Assembly: GCF_030814315.1 (NCBI RefSeq)
Contig: NZ_JAUSUV010000006.1
Span: forward strand, 186,001 to 250,000
From: Croceifilum oryzae
Lineage (GTDB): Bacteria > Bacillota > Bacilli > Thermoactinomycetales > Thermoactinomycetaceae
Reading direction: 5' to 3'
DNA: 64,000 nt
Position 1 is the first letter of the stretch. Each line of letters begins with the position of its first letter. Under the pieces are notes generated by a model that was given only the letters and a program-made list of their open reading frames with translations, was not told where the DNA came from and did not search any database. The translations under genes and the position numbers were made by a program. Positions 9,188 to 19,531 of this stretch are shown piece by piece.

Positions 9188-9342
9188 AAATTATCACCTC
9201 CTGTTGTCATGCATTTCATACCACTTTTAGCGGAATGATAAACGTTTATTTGTTTTACTCGATACCTACATAAATAGAACCTATATTGTCGGAAAGGTTT
9301 ATGCTATTTTTGCTATCCTTTTTGGTAAGGGAGGTCATACGA

Positions 9343-10227
9343 ATGGATTTACTGAAAAACATGAATGCATCTCTCCAGTATATAGAAGAGAATCTTACTC
9401 AAGAGATCGATTTTAAAGAAATAGCGAGGATCGCTCTGTGCTCCGAGTATCATTTTAAAAGAATGTTCTCTTTTCTTGCTGGTGTTTCCTTATCCGAATA
9501 CATTCGCAGGAGACGGCTTACGCTTGCGGCCTTCGAGCTTCAGAATCGAACCTCACGTATTATCGACATTGCTATTAAATACGGGTATAGCTCACCTGAT
9601 TCATTTAGCAGAGCCTTTCACAGCTTACACGGAATCCCTCCATCTGAGGCTAGAAATCAGGCACCAAGTTTAAAGGCTTATCCACGAATGACCTTTCAAT
9701 TAACGATTCAAGGAGGAGCAGAAATGAATTATCGAATAGAAGAGAAAGAGTCATTTCGTATCATTGGGATTCAGAAGAGAGTTCCGATTGTTTTCCAAGG
9801 GGAGAATCCTGAGATTACCGCTATGTGGAAATCGCTAAATATGGAGATGATTCATCAGTTAATGGAGTTATCTGATATTGAGCCTAAAGGAATGATTCAG
9901 TCATCAACGAACTTTTCAGACGGTCGTATGGAGGAACAAGGGGAACTCGATCATTATATAGGGGTAGCAACCACAGGAGAAGGCTTAGAGGGCTTTGACA
10001 AACTAGAGGTTCTTGCTTCAACTTGGGCTGTGTTTGAGACGGTTGGACCCTTTCCACAGACACTGCAGGAAACGTGGGGACGTATTTATTCGGAGTGGTT
10101 TCCATCTTCTCATTATCAACAAGCAGAGGGTCCTGAAATGTTATCAATTAAAAATAAGGACTTAACTTCGCCAAGTGTATTGTGTGAAATTTGGATTCCG
10201 GTTTCAAGAAAAGTTCATATTGATTAA
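9343..10227 (+). CDS. AraC-family regulator with GyrI-like effector domain
   Basis: A 294-residue protein. The N-terminal ~110 residues hold the two AraC helix-turn-helix motifs ([19 protein letters not shown] and a second near [18 protein letters not shown]). The C-terminal half, from about 128, is a GyrI-like/SOUL-type small-molecule binding domain ([14 protein letters not shown] and [23 protein letters not shown] signature). This fusion resembles Rob/BltR-like multidrug or stress regulators. Start ATG 9343 follows AAGGGAGGT at 9327-9335. No neighbouring target gene is obvious. Confidence 0.85.
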   Translation: MDLLKNMNASLQYIEENLTQEIDFKEIARIALCSEYHFKRMFSFLAGVSLSEYIRRRRLTLAAFELQNRTSRIIDIAIKYGYSSPDSFSRAFHSLHGIPPSEARNQAPSLKAYPRMTFQLTIQGGAEMNYRIEEKESFRIIGIQKRVPIVFQGENPEITAMWKSLNMEMIHQLMELSDIEPKGMIQSSTNFSDGRMEEQGELDHYIGVATTGEGLEGFDKLEVLASTWAVFETVGPFPQTLQETWGRIYSEWFPSSHYQQAEGPEMLSIKNKDLTSPSVLCEIWIPVSRKVHID

Positions 10228-10331
10228 TGAATTAGCTATTGGAGCAATCCCGAGGCAAGTGTATCGAGCCACTGCCCCTATTCTGTTCCTGTTTATTGGT
10301 TACTTAAGGCTTCTGGTATATTCGTTAAAAC

Positions 10332-10382
10332 AAAGAGTAACCAACTTTACGTGTAATCGAAGTTGGTTACTCTTTATTTTTA
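10332..10382. terminator. Terminator between AraC-type regulator and azoR
   Basis: A perfect 16-bp stem AAAGAGTAACCAACTT / AAGTTGGTTACTCTTT at 10332-10347 and 10360-10375, followed by a T-rich stretch on the plus strand. It lies between convergent genes. Apart from this hairpin, nothing is seen in the ~200-bp gap. Confidence 0.8.
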
Positions 10383-10428
10383 TTTATATATGGACTCTTT
10401 TTGTTTTAGTTTGAAGTTCGTTCATTCA

Positions 10429-11055
10429 TTAAAACTTAGTTGCTGCTTCTTTCGCTTCAGCGAGGCCTTTTTGTAAGATCGCATCCGCTTGGTCAGGAAG
10501 AGCACTATGACCTTCCATGGCGATATGTTGGTAATCTTCGATACCCATGAAGGCGGTAATAGCGCGAAGGTAACGATCTCCGAACTCTAATTCTTTGGCA
10601 GGACCTTCGCTGTACATGCCGCCACGGGCTTGGATATGAAGCGCTTTTTTACCTTTTAATAAACCTTCCGGACCTGTTGCTGTATAGCGGAATGTTTTAC
10701 CTGCAATCGATACGGTATCGATGTATGCTTTCAGACGTGCTGGAAGACTAAGGTTCCATAGTGGAGTAACAAATACATACTTGTCCGCGTCTACAAATTG
10801 ATCCACTAACTCGCTCATCCGTTTTGCTTTTGCTGCTTCATCAGCAGTTAATTCGATTCCTTGAGCACCTTTACCCCAGCTAGATAGCACATCTTCATCA
10901 ATGTAAGGAATTTCTTCTTTATAGATATCAAGAATCGTGACTTCATCTTGAGGATTATTTGCTTTATATTCAGTAAGAAATGCTTCCCCAGCCTGTGAGC
11001 TGAAAGATGCGGATGTTGGTTTTGGATTAGCCGTAATATATAATACTTTTGCCAC
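10429..11055 (-). CDS. azoR: FMN-dependent NADH-azoreductase / quinone oxidoreductase
   Basis: A 208-residue flavodoxin-fold enzyme that reduces quinones and azo bonds with NADH through FMN. Recognisable motifs are the N-terminal phosphate-binding segment [29 protein letters not shown] (the FMN-contacting PxWN motif) and [12 protein letters not shown]. It starts at GTG 11055, with AGGGGG eight bases upstream. It is a monocistronic unit. Bacillus homologues are induced by electrophile or thiol stress; nothing here shows the regulator. Confidence 0.9.
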   Translation of the reverse strand: MAKVLYITANPKPTSASFSSQAGEAFLTEYKANNPQDEVTILDIYKEEIPYIDEDVLSSWGKGAQGIELTADEAAKAKRMSELVDQFVDADKYVFVTPLWNLSLPARLKAYIDTVSIAGKTFRYTATGPEGLLKGKKALHIQARGGMYSEGPAKELEFGDRYLRAITAFMGIEDYQHIAMEGHSALPDQADAILQKGLAEAKEAATKF

Positions 11056-11228
11056 TTGTGTAGCCCCCTAATGTTAAATAACTTACTTTATGTTAGTATA
11101 TTACTATATTCAACATACATATGTCAAGTATGTGTTTTGTTAGTATTCCTACCGCAAAATAAACTTATTCACAATGATTGTGTCCCCAAGCCATCTAGTA
11201 TTCCTAGAGACTAATATTTAGCCCCACG

Positions 11229-11275
11229 AAAAAACCGAGGTCTATACTAATAGTAGTATAACCCCGGCTTCTTTT
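11229..11275 (-). terminator. Terminator of apt
   Basis: A hairpin with stem CCGAGGT/ACCCCGG plus inner ATACTA/TAGTAT, followed on the minus strand by TTTTTT. It ends the recJ-apt unit, so rel does not follow apt directly as it does in B. subtilis. Confidence 0.7.
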
Positions 11276-11298
11276 TCATTTAATAAAATTAACCAATC

Positions 11299-11814
11299 TT
11301 AGTCATATTTAACAAGAGAATAAACCTCTACATCTCCTAGCTTCTCACGACCATTTAGATACATTAACTCAATCCAAAATGCTGCTCCAACAGGCTCTCC
11401 GCCTAATTGGCGAACAAGATCAAGAGTTGCGCTAATCGTTCCACCTGTTGCTAGCAAGTCATCTGCAATCAAAACTTTTTGTCCTGGTTGAATGGCGTCT
11501 TTATGCATCGTTAAAATATCTTTTCCATATTCCAAGTCATATTTTGCCTCAATGATCTCACCAGGGAGCTTGCCTTTTTTTCGAACAGGCACAAACCCAG
11601 CACCGAGAGCAAGTGCAAGTGGTGCTCCAACGACGAATCCACGAGCTTCAGGGCCTAGTACGAGATCGATTTCCATCCCTTTATAATGCTTTGCTAGCTC
11701 TTCAATAGCCGCTCGGTATGCTTCGCCATCTTTTAATAAAGTAGTAATATCCTTAAAGCGAATCCCTTCTGAAGGGAAATCTGGGATCACACGAATTTTG
11801 TCTTTGAAGTCCAT
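11299..11814 (-). CDS. apt: Adenine phosphoribosyltransferase
   Basis: A 171-residue purine-salvage enzyme that converts adenine and PRPP to AMP. The PRPP-binding loop [13 protein letters not shown] is at about 117-129, and the N-terminal [18 protein letters not shown] is family-specific. ATG 11814 is the start, with AGGAGG upstream; the frame extends to 11856 without a better start. It lies 17 bp downstream of recJ as in B. subtilis (recJ-apt), but a terminator follows instead of the stringent-response gene rel. Confidence 0.96.
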   Translation of the reverse strand: MDFKDKIRVIPDFPSEGIRFKDITTLLKDGEAYRAAIEELAKHYKGMEIDLVLGPEARGFVVGAPLALALGAGFVPVRKKGKLPGEIIEAKYDLEYGKDILTMHKDAIQPGQKVLIADDLLATGGTISATLDLVRQLGGEPVGAAFWIELMYLNGREKLGDVEVYSLVKYD

Positions 11815-11831
11815 TATGGGTATCCTCCTGA

Positions 11832-14138
11832 TTATAATCCAGAAAACATCTGACATATCTCTTTATAAGAGCTATATACTAATGTCTGAAGAACTTCCTC
11901 TTTCTCCAGTTGTTGTCGATAAGTCAACGAATCGGTTAAAGGTCGTTTGGAAGGGCTTTCTACTATCTGGATCACTCCACTATTATTTTGTAAGAACTGT
12001 AATTCCTCGAACACTTGAATCATAAAGGAAAGTGTTCGTTTTGACAATCCTGTTCTTTTTGTCAGAGATGGATATGATTTCAATAAAGAAAACGGCTTTT
12101 TTCCGTACAATAAATTGTATAACTGTTTGAATTGTTCGCGTGAAGGAACAGCTAACAAATTTTGGTCAAAGTCACGATCTCCAAAAATAAAATAGACACG
12201 TTCGATATGCTGAATCTGATTGAGATGATTCCGCCAAATTTCCATAGACGGCGGGGGATCGATCCAAGCGATCTGGGTATATTGAGCGAGTGATTCCTCC
12301 GCTCCTCTAGCGCAATCTTCCCATGAGAGAAAGGAGTATGCGTTGTCGCCCGCTGAAAACTGATGCCCAATCAATAGGACGGGCTTGTCACGCAATTTAT
12401 TCAGGTGCTCACCTTTATGATTACTACGCCAATCAAAAATCTGTCTCTCATGTACAGCAAGATCCTTACAAATTAACTGCGGGGTACGCCGACCATTCCA
12501 TTCATTAATTTGTAATTCACCAACCACATGGATTTTGCTGGTTGGAACCAACTCTTCTGCTAATTCTGCTTTGCGAAATGCAAGTGCATCCATGAAGATA
12601 CGGTCCATCTGAAGAGTCAATTTAAGATGATTTTTATCCGCACCAATGGTTTGAATCTTCGCGATGGAAGAATCTTTTAACAGAAAGCTGGGCGTTGCAT
12701 TACCCATGCCATATGGCTCTAACAAAGCTAACTGTTCCAACATCGATAGCTCCACTTGATCAATCGTTAATTCATCATCAATATGTGTCAGAGGAATATA
12801 ATCTTCCACTTGCAGAGTCTCCTGTGCAACACCGGACAATTTAACATGGAAAGCAGGAATATCTGCAATCTTGAGCGACATACCCGCTGCCATATAGTGT
12901 CCCCCAAATTGTGGGAGGTACTCCTTACAGGCAGTCAGAGACTCATATAGATCGAATCCAGCGATACTTCTGGCTGATCCTTTGGCTATCCCTGTTTCTT
13001 CATCACACCCTAATACGATCACAGGTCGATAGTATTTCTCCACAAGTCTAGAGGCGACAATCCCAATCACACCTACATTCCAGCCGGGCCTAGCGACGAC
13101 GATCACATGCTGGTAACGGTCTAGGTCTTGCTCCACCATCGCGATCGCTTGTTCTGTAATTTCTTCTACGATCTGCTGGCGTTCTTGGTTCATCTCTTGT
13201 AGCTTTTCTGCTAGATCCTGTGCTTCACTTAGATCGTCTGTTGTTAACAGCTCAACAGCCTGTCCTGCGGAATCTAAGCGGCCACTCGCATTGATTCGAG
13301 GTCCTAGAAAAAAGCCTACATGGCCCGCAGTAGCTTGTTTATCAACACCCGCTACATCCATTAATGCAGAAAGCCCTTTATTGGTACGTTCGTTTAAACG
13401 TTCTAATCCATATGTAGCCAGTACTCGGTTCTCATCTACCAATGGAACCAGATCCGCGATGGTACCAATAGCAACTAGATCCATCCACTCGGTGGGAATT
13501 CTATCTAACAAGGCAGTAGCCAGTTTAAAAGCAACACCGACTCCAGCCAGCGATTTAAACGGATATGTACAATTTGGTTTCTTTGGGTTGATCACCGCGA
13601 CTGCTTCTGGTAATTCAGGAGGCGGTTCATGATGATCTGTAATAATCAGGTCTAAGCCGATTTCACGGGCAAATGCTGCCTCTTTCGTAGCACTGATCCC
13701 CGTGTCAACGGTAACCACTAAATCATAACCACGTTCTTTGGCTTCCTTGAGAGCTTCTTGGTTGAGACCATAGCCCTCTCGAAAACGATTCGGGATATAG
13801 TAATCAACTTGCTGTGTCAGAGTACGAAACACATTTAATAATAAGCTTGTACTACTCACACCGTCCGCATCATAATCGCCATAAATAAGGATCTTTTCTT
13901 GTTGGGTCAGCGCAAAGCGGATTCGTTCAACCGCTTCCTTCATGCCATCTAATTGGTAGGGATCATGTAAATAATCCATAGAAGGACGTAAAAACTTCTG
14001 AGCTGTTTCGATATCGGTTTGCCCACGACGAATCAACAACCTAGCAATCGTCGGATGAACGGACAAGCCTTCCGCCAACCTCTGGATTTCTTGTGGATCA
14101 GCTTCCACAGGAATCCATCTCGTCTTTGAACGAATCAT
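11832..14138 (-). CDS. recJ: Single-stranded-DNA-specific exonuclease RecJ
   Basis: A 768-residue 5'-3' ssDNA exonuclease for recombination and mismatch repair. The DHH-superfamily metal motifs are visible: [29 protein letters not shown] and [12 protein letters not shown]. The DHHA1 substrate-binding motif [10 protein letters not shown] follows, then an OB-fold and the Firmicutes-specific C-terminal domain. The ATG at 14138 ([10 protein letters not shown]) has GAGAGGTG upstream; the frame runs on to 14231 over the end of the neighbouring efflux gene, which is unlikely to be coding. Length is close to B. subtilis RecJ (~786). Confidence 0.95.
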   Translation of the reverse strand: MIRSKTRWIPVEADPQEIQRLAEGLSVHPTIARLLIRRGQTDIETAQKFLRPSMDYLHDPYQLDGMKEAVERIRFALTQQEKILIYGDYDADGVSSTSLLLNVFRTLTQQVDYYIPNRFREGYGLNQEALKEAKERGYDLVVTVDTGISATKEAAFAREIGLDLIITDHHEPPPELPEAVAVINPKKPNCTYPFKSLAGVGVAFKLATALLDRIPTEWMDLVAIGTIADLVPLVDENRVLATYGLERLNERTNKGLSALMDVAGVDKQATAGHVGFFLGPRINASGRLDSAGQAVELLTTDDLSEAQDLAEKLQEMNQERQQIVEEITEQAIAMVEQDLDRYQHVIVVARPGWNVGVIGIVASRLVEKYYRPVIVLGCDEETGIAKGSARSIAGFDLYESLTACKEYLPQFGGHYMAAGMSLKIADIPAFHVKLSGVAQETLQVEDYIPLTHIDDELTIDQVELSMLEQLALLEPYGMGNATPSFLLKDSSIAKIQTIGADKNHLKLTLQMDRIFMDALAFRKAELAEELVPTSKIHVVGELQINEWNGRRTPQLICKDLAVHERQIFDWRSNHKGEHLNKLRDKPVLLIGHQFSAGDNAYSFLSWEDCARGAEESLAQYTQIAWIDPPPSMEIWRNHLNQIQHIERVYFIFGDRDFDQNLLAVPSREQFKQLYNLLYGKKPFSLLKSYPSLTKRTGLSKRTLSFMIQVFEELQFLQNNSGVIQIVESPSKRPLTDSLTYRQQLEKEEVLQTLVYSSYKEICQMFSGL

Positions 14139-14199
14139 AAAAAACCGTTCACCTCTCTTCGCGGTATGATTATAGCACAAAGAAAGAGAAAACGGTGGT

Positions 14200-15114
14200 T
14201 CATTCCTTATTTTTCTGCAAAATTTTGCCATCGAATGGGTTTATATGTACAAATACATCTTCTACATGATCAAAACGGTCTACCAATGTTCGTTTTACCT
14301 GTTTCCCAATCCGATGCCCTTCTTCAACCGTAATATGAGGATCTACCGAAATTTTTACGTCTACAATCACATAATGACCATGTTGACGAGCACGTAAGTT
14401 ATCAATATCTAGAACACCCCTTACTTCTCGAACCGCATCAATTAATTCCTGCGCCTCTTTCGGAAGTAGTACAGGGTCTAGTAAATTATAAATCGCTTCG
14501 CGAGCTAATCGGTAGGCCATCCAGAAGACAAATAAGGAGACTCCCATACCCGCAATCGGGTCAAGATAGACTAACTCGGGAACACCGATATACCGACTTA
14601 GCACCGCTCCTAGTATCCCCACTAAAGCCGCAATGGTGGCAAACACATCAGCTCGATGTTCGAGAGCATGCGCTACTGTGGCTTGACTATTTTGACGTTT
14701 TCCCACTCGATAGGTATAACGATATAACATCTCTTTTACTAAGATCGATAGAAAGGCGACAATCGCAGCTGAAATGCCCGGGGGCTCTAATTTATCAAAT
14801 AATGCTTGGAAGGAGCCTCGAGCAATCTCTACTCCCACCATAGCCAACAACACAGCTACGATAAAAGAAGCAACTATCTCTGCTTTACCGTGCCCATACG
14901 GATGTTCAGGGTCTGGAGGACGTTTCGCTACGCGGATTCCAAAATAAACAGCAAGAGAGCCAACCAAATCTGCCGCTGAATGAGCCGCTTCAGCGATCAG
15001 AGCACGACTATTAGCTAGAAAGCCGACTGTGCCCTTTACTACGGTCAATAAGATATTAAAAAATATCCCAATCCATGCCGCTCGATTGATCTCTTGAAAT
15101 CGTTGATCACCCAT
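14200..15114 (-). CDS. Cation diffusion facilitator (CDF) family transporter
   Basis: A 304-residue divalent-metal/proton antiporter with about six membrane helices and a C-terminal cytoplasmic dimerisation domain (from about 215). Metal-site motifs HSAAD in helix 2 and HRADV in helix 5 are present, as is HPYGHGKAE between helices 2 and 3. Start ATG 15114 is behind TGGAGGAGC. It lies between recJ and secF and is likely co-transcribed toward recJ. Substrate may be Mn, Zn, Fe or Co; the DxxxD/HxxxD pattern alone does not decide it. Confidence 0.9.
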   Translation of the reverse strand: MGDQRFQEINRAAWIGIFFNILLTVVKGTVGFLANSRALIAEAAHSAADLVGSLAVYFGIRVAKRPPDPEHPYGHGKAEIVASFIVAVLLAMVGVEIARGSFQALFDKLEPPGISAAIVAFLSILVKEMLYRYTYRVGKRQNSQATVAHALEHRADVFATIAALVGILGAVLSRYIGVPELVYLDPIAGMGVSLFVFWMAYRLAREAIYNLLDPVLLPKEAQELIDAVREVRGVLDIDNLRARQHGHYVIVDVKISVDPHITVEEGHRIGKQVKRTLVDRFDHVEDVFVHINPFDGKILQKNKE

Positions 15115-15132
15115 AGTTGCTCCTCCAGAAAT

Positions 15133-15161
15133 AAGACCGCAGATTCATTCTCCGCGGTCTT
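15133..15161 (-). terminator. Terminator-like hairpin after secF
   Basis: An 8-bp stem AAGACCGC/GCGGTCTT with a 13-base loop lies between secF and the CDF gene. The minus-strand T-run is weak (ATTTCT), so read-through into the CDF gene is possible. Confidence 0.5.
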
Positions 15162-15191
15162 TTCCTTCATTGTATGGAAACAATGATGTTC

Positions 15192-16109
15192 TTATTCAGT
15201 TGTAGGCGATAATTTTGGCTCGTCTTTTCCAGCCTTCACCGAACGCCATTTCCAAATCACCCAAATTTGAGAAGCGATAAAGATCGAAGAATACGCTCCT
15301 GCAAATAAACCTACCACGAGAGCAAGGGAGAAGTTACGAATTCCCTCTCCACCCAGTAAGAACAATGATAAAGCGCCAAATAATACAGTAAGAACCGTAT
15401 TAATGGATCGAACCAAAGTTTGTTGGATACTTAGATTTACCATACCAGATAGTTGTTCCCACGTCTTCGGTTGTAGCTTCTCTTCATTTTCACGAATCCG
15501 GTCAAAGACCACAATCGTATCGTTCATGGAATAACCAATGATGGTTAGGATAGCAGCGATAAAGAATAGGTCGACTTCAATCTGGAACAGAGAGAAGAAC
15601 GTGATAATGAGGAAAGCATCGTACAACAACGTAACTACCGTTGCCATCGCAAACCGATACTCAAAACGGAATGCAACATAGATTCCAATAAATGCACAAG
15701 CAATCAGTATACCAATAATAGCGTTACGTGCTAGTTCACGTCCGATAATCGGGTCTACTTTCTGCTCTTGTACAGTTACATTCACACCAAATTCTTTTGA
15801 TAAATCTCCTTTGAGTTTATCAATTTTCGGTTTATCTAAAATATTGTCCGTACGGAAAACGACAACTTGCTTTTGATCCCCAGCAGCACGTGCATTAGGA
15901 TGCTTAAAGCCATTTTGTTCTAAGACGCTTTTTGCTTTTTCCACATCAACGTTTTGCTTTACCGTAAAATCTAGGCGTGTACCACTCACAAAATCAACGC
16001 CTAGATTTAATCCTTGGACAAAGAGGGAGCCAATCCCGATTAAAACAATGATGAGAGAGGCTAGTAGGAACGGTTTGCGGAATCGAACAAAATCAAATTT
16101 ATAGTTCAC
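15192..16109 (-). CDS. secF: Protein translocase subunit SecF
   Basis: About 305 residues with six membrane helices and a first periplasmic loop (about 30-125). With SecD it uses the proton motive force to complete protein export. Motifs include GLNLGVDFVSGTRLDF near the N-terminus and a conserved GYSMNDTIVVFDRIRE segment. The start is ambiguous: AAGGAGG abuts the ATG at 16118, whereas GTG 16109 (nine bases away) or TTG 16112 are better spaced. The start overlaps the secD end by about 10 bases, so translation is coupled. B. subtilis carries a fused SecDF, but here the two are separate genes. Confidence 0.93.
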   Translation of the reverse strand: MNYKFDFVRFRKPFLLASLIIVLIGIGSLFVQGLNLGVDFVSGTRLDFTVKQNVDVEKAKSVLEQNGFKHPNARAAGDQKQVVVFRTDNILDKPKIDKLKGDLSKEFGVNVTVQEQKVDPIIGRELARNAIIGILIACAFIGIYVAFRFEYRFAMATVVTLLYDAFLIITFFSLFQIEVDLFFIAAILTIIGYSMNDTIVVFDRIRENEEKLQPKTWEQLSGMVNLSIQQTLVRSINTVLTVLFGALSLFLLGGEGIRNFSLALVVGLFAGAYSSIFIASQIWVIWKWRSVKAGKDEPKLSPTTE

Positions 16110-17331
16110 CAATCTCATCCTCCTTCACACGGAACAGCACAGGATTCTTGACTAGATTTGAGTTGATTAAGAGTGACATCAACCAACGAGACAATCCTAC
16201 TGCGGTCACGAAGCTACACAAGATCCCGACGATCAATGCTACTGAGAAACCTTTTACCCCAGCAGTACCAAAAGCAAATAAGACAGCACCCGCTAAGATC
16301 GTCGTAAAGTTCGCATCAAAAATCGTTAAGAATGAACGCTTGGAGCCTGCTTTCAACGCACTCTTCAATGTACGTCCCACACGTAATTCCTCACGAACAC
16401 GCTCTGACATAATAATGTTGGCATCTACCGCCATCCCAATCCCTAGGATAAAGGCGGCAATCCCAGGTAAGGTAAGAGTTACTTTTAAGAAAGCGAAGAT
16501 AACCAAGTTTAGGTACGTGTATGCGATGAGTGTGGTAACCGCTACAAGACCTGGTAGACGATAGAAACCAATGACAAAGATAAAGATCATGAGAACGGAA
16601 AGTCCGCCCGCTATTAAGGTATCCCTCATCGATTGATGACCCAAGCTCGCATCAACAGCAAAACTTTGAACTTCTTGAAGCTTAATAGGAAGAGCTCCTG
16701 CATTGAGAAGACTAGCTAATTCCTTTGCCTCTTCTGGAGTCTTTTGTCCACTGATGGTTGCTTTTCCACCACTGATTACAGTTTGAATGACAGGATTACT
16801 CAGTTCTTTTTCGTCCAAATAGATCGGTAATGGTTGACCTATGTATTTCTTCGTAATCTCTTCAAATTTCTTGTCATCTTTAAATTCAATGGCAACAACA
16901 GGTTTATTGTATTCATCAAAGCTTAATTTCGCACTACCTGGTTTTAGGTCAGCGCCCTTAATAACAGCTGTTTTTCCTGTTGGTTCACGAAACGTTAATT
17001 CAGCCTGTTTTCCTAAGAGTTCCCGGGCCTTCGCAGGATCCTTCACCCCTGCTAATTGCACCCGAATTCGATTATTTCCTTCAATCGAAATCTCAGGTTC
17101 AGAAACCCCCAGTACGTTAATCCGTCGTTCAAGCGCATTTGCTACATCAAGGAGAATGGCTCTATCTACTTTTTGATCTTTGGGTGCTTCATATAAAACC
17201 TCAAAGCCTCCCTGCAAGTCCAATCCCTTTGTAATCTTGTTCCACACTGGCAGAGCGGTCGTACCAGCAAGAGCGAGGATCGCCACGACGATGATGATAA
17301 AAATCGCTACTTTTCCTTTTTTGACCTTCAT
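16099..17331 (-). CDS. secD: Protein translocase subunit SecD
   Basis: A 410-residue membrane partner of SecF in the accessory Sec translocase. It has one N-terminal helix, a large extracytoplasmic P1 domain containing GLDLQGGFEVLYE at about 36-48, and five C-terminal helices with GIGMAVDANIIMSERVREE. It is shorter than E. coli SecD (615), as is typical of Gram-positive forms. Start ATG 17331 has AAGGAGG upstream. It forms the operon secD-secF and lies beside comN, as in B. subtilis. Confidence 0.95.
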   Translation of the reverse strand: MKVKKGKVAIFIIIVVAILALAGTTALPVWNKITKGLDLQGGFEVLYEAPKDQKVDRAILLDVANALERRINVLGVSEPEISIEGNNRIRVQLAGVKDPAKARELLGKQAELTFREPTGKTAVIKGADLKPGSAKLSFDEYNKPVVAIEFKDDKKFEEITKKYIGQPLPIYLDEKELSNPVIQTVISGGKATISGQKTPEEAKELASLLNAGALPIKLQEVQSFAVDASLGHQSMRDTLIAGGLSVLMIFIFVIGFYRLPGLVAVTTLIAYTYLNLVIFAFLKVTLTLPGIAAFILGIGMAVDANIIMSERVREELRVGRTLKSALKAGSKRSFLTIFDANFTTILAGAVLFAFGTAGVKGFSVALIVGILCSFVTAVGLSRWLMSLLINSNLVKNPVLFRVKEDEIGEL

Positions 17332-17442
17332 GGACTGTCCTCCTTATTCCATTACCATACCAAGTCCTATTATCCCAACTGAAGCCCTGCGAGTCAATTA
17401 CCACAAATAAAGCCACCAGCAGGGCTGATGACCTTCAAGACT

Positions 17443-17736
17443 TTACTCACTCTTATAGATATTATGTAGCATTAACCAGTTCATAAAGCGGCTCGCTTTT
17501 AAAGACATAATATCGTTCACTAAGCGGTTCAGTCTCGGGGTGCCCTGACGATGTTCATCTGAAACACAAGCCCATATTTGTTCGGGTGTCACATTCTCAT
17601 ATCCATATAAATGAAACTCAGATGCTTTACTTCTACAAAGATCTTCAAGACATTCATCTAATTCATCTGATGTTAAATGCTCAATTTCATCTTCTTCGAA
17701 ATCATACTCTTGTTCAGGTAAAGCTAGCATCGACAT
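17443..17736 (-). CDS. comN: Post-transcriptional regulator ComN
   Basis: A 97-residue acidic protein of the ComN (YrzD) family. In B. subtilis ComN controls comE mRNA and localises to poles and division sites. The family core is ASEFHLYGYENVTPEQIWAC, followed by a basic RLNRLVNDIMSLKASRFMNW segment. Start ATG 17736 has GGAGGG upstream. Identification rests on this core and on the secDF-comN-spoVB neighbourhood. Here it also has an unusually acidic N-terminal 25 residues (QEYDFEEDEIEHLTSDELDE). Confidence 0.85.
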   Translation of the reverse strand: MSMLALPEQEYDFEEDEIEHLTSDELDECLEDLCRSKASEFHLYGYENVTPEQIWACVSDEHRQGTPRLNRLVNDIMSLKASRFMNWLMLHNIYKSE

Positions 17737-17890
17737 CGTATCCCTCCAATCTTACTCATTCGACATCTTTTGAATGTATCAATTCTGCATGAAGAACCTT
17801 CTTTCCTCCTATCTACGAAAAACAGTCATGAGCCTATCGGACAAGGCATAACTTGTACTAAAACGTAGTGGACGGAAGAAGGGAGTTAAC

Positions 17891-19480
17891 ATGCACAAAC
17901 AGAGCTTCCTCGCTGGCACCCTCATCCTGGTGGGTGCTGGATTTGTAACGAAAATTCTTGGCTTTATCTATCGAATTGCTTTATCTCGTCTGATCGGGGA
18001 CGAAGGAATGGGGCTTTTTCAACTTGCTTTTCCGATTTTAATCTTCGCGGTTGTCATCACTTCTGCTGGAATCCCCGTTGCGATCTCAAAGCTAGTATCC
18101 GAAGCTGAGGCAAAAAATGAAGAGCACAAGATCCCACACATCATCATTGTAGCAGGGATTGTAGTAGGAATCACCAGTACAATCGTTACCAGCTTAGTAT
18201 TTGTCTTTGCCCCGATCCTAGCAAAAACCCTATTAACGGATCCTAGGACACTCTATGCTCTTATGGGGATTACTCCCATCATCCCCGTAATCGCCATATC
18301 CAGCATCTTCCGCGGCTATTTCCAAGGCCGACAAAATATGAGCCCTTACGCACTTTCACAAATCATCGAGCAAGTAGTGAGAATCTTTACAGTTCTTATA
18401 TTGGCTAAATATTTGCTACCTTATGGGGTTGAATATGCCGCTTCTGGAGCAATGATTGGAATGGTAATCGGTGAATTTACAGGGATGTTATACATCTATT
18501 ATCGATACCGCAAAGATCCAAAGCGTCCTATTTTACGCCAAATATGGAAGAGACGTAAAAACCAGAAGGACGAGAAAAATATTGTGAGTCGATTCAACAC
18601 GATAGCCGATTTCTTTCGGATCGCCGTTCCCGTTACGTTGAGCAGGACCATTGGCTCCCTTACCTATGCAGTAGAACCGATCATCGTATCACAAAGTTTA
18701 GCCATTGCTGGGATCGCCGCAGCCACCTCTACCGCCCTATACGGACAACTAGAGGGAATGGCGCTACCGTTAGTCTTCTTTCCCGCTTTTATCACCTATG
18801 CCTTAACGGTCTCCCTCGTTCCAGCTGTGAGCGAGGCAGCAGCACAAAAAAATACCACTTTAATCGAGCGGCGACTCCAACAAGCGATCCGGCTTTCTTT
18901 GATTATCGGTGCTCCATGTACCATGTTGGTCTATGTGTTAGCAGAGCCACTCGCTACCTTACTCTATCATCAACCAAGTGTTGGTCAAATGATTCAGATC
19001 ATGGCACCCATTTCGTTATTCCACTACTTACAAGGTCCCTTTGCTGCTGTGCTTCAAGGGTTGGACAAAGCAAATATCGCCATGCGGAATTCCATTATCG
19101 GTGCTGTCATTAAAATGGTCTTTATCTGGCTCCTCGCTACTAGGCCGTCACTTGGCATTATGGGTGTGGCCATCGCTATCAATATTGGCATATTCGTTGT
19201 AACCTGCCTGCATTTTCTTAGCATCATCAAATTCGTTCCCTACATGATTAATGCTAGGGAACTGTTAAAACTTAGTATCAGCATTGGTGGAATGGGACTC
19301 GTCTGCTATTACTTAGGAACCCAGGCGCATAGTCCCTTATTACAACGCGTTTTATTAACCATCTTGTGTGGATTCGGAATCTATCTCATTTGCCTCGTTC
19401 TCTTTTCCTTAATTCGAAAAGATGACGTGTCTCGTCTCCCCTATATAGGGGCTTGGGTGTCTCGATTTCTCCCACGATAA
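17891..19480 (+). CDS. spoVB: Stage V sporulation protein B-like flippase (MOP/MATE fold)
   Basis: A 529-residue polytopic protein with 14 predicted helices of the MOP flippase superfamily. SpoVB is needed for spore cortex synthesis and belongs to the lipid II/polysaccharide flippase branch. The N-terminal GAGFVTKILGFIYRIALSRL and GDEGMGLFQLAFPI segments are typical. Start ATG 17891 has GAAGGGAG upstream. It is divergent from comN and convergent with yrbG. Paralogues such as YtgP/MurJ-like proteins share the fold; context favours SpoVB. Confidence 0.88.
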   Translation: MHKQSFLAGTLILVGAGFVTKILGFIYRIALSRLIGDEGMGLFQLAFPILIFAVVITSAGIPVAISKLVSEAEAKNEEHKIPHIIIVAGIVVGITSTIVTSLVFVFAPILAKTLLTDPRTLYALMGITPIIPVIAISSIFRGYFQGRQNMSPYALSQIIEQVVRIFTVLILAKYLLPYGVEYAASGAMIGMVIGEFTGMLYIYYRYRKDPKRPILRQIWKRRKNQKDEKNIVSRFNTIADFFRIAVPVTLSRTIGSLTYAVEPIIVSQSLAIAGIAAATSTALYGQLEGMALPLVFFPAFITYALTVSLVPAVSEAAAQKNTTLIERRLQQAIRLSLIIGAPCTMLVYVLAEPLATLLYHQPSVGQMIQIMAPISLFHYLQGPFAAVLQGLDKANIAMRNSIIGAVIKMVFIWLLATRPSLGIMGVAIAINIGIFVVTCLHFLSIIKFVPYMINARELLKLSISIGGMGLVCYYLGTQAHSPLLQRVLLTILCGFGIYLICLVLFSLIRKDDVSRLPYIGAWVSRFLPR

Positions 19481-19487
19481 ATAAAAC

Positions 19488-19531
19488 ATGCCTTTGCTTA
19501 AAATGATTCCTTTCATCTTAGGCAAAGGCAT
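19488..19531. terminator. Bidirectional hairpin between spoVB and yrbG
   Basis: A 13-bp stem TGCCTTTGCTTAA / TTAGGCAAAGGCA with one G-U pair lies between convergent stop codons. T-runs are poor on both sides. Confidence 0.55.

Noticed and set aside
10175-10414. 79-residue frame after the AraC gene
   Set aside because: It overlaps the regulator's 3' end in another frame and reads through the terminator hairpin.
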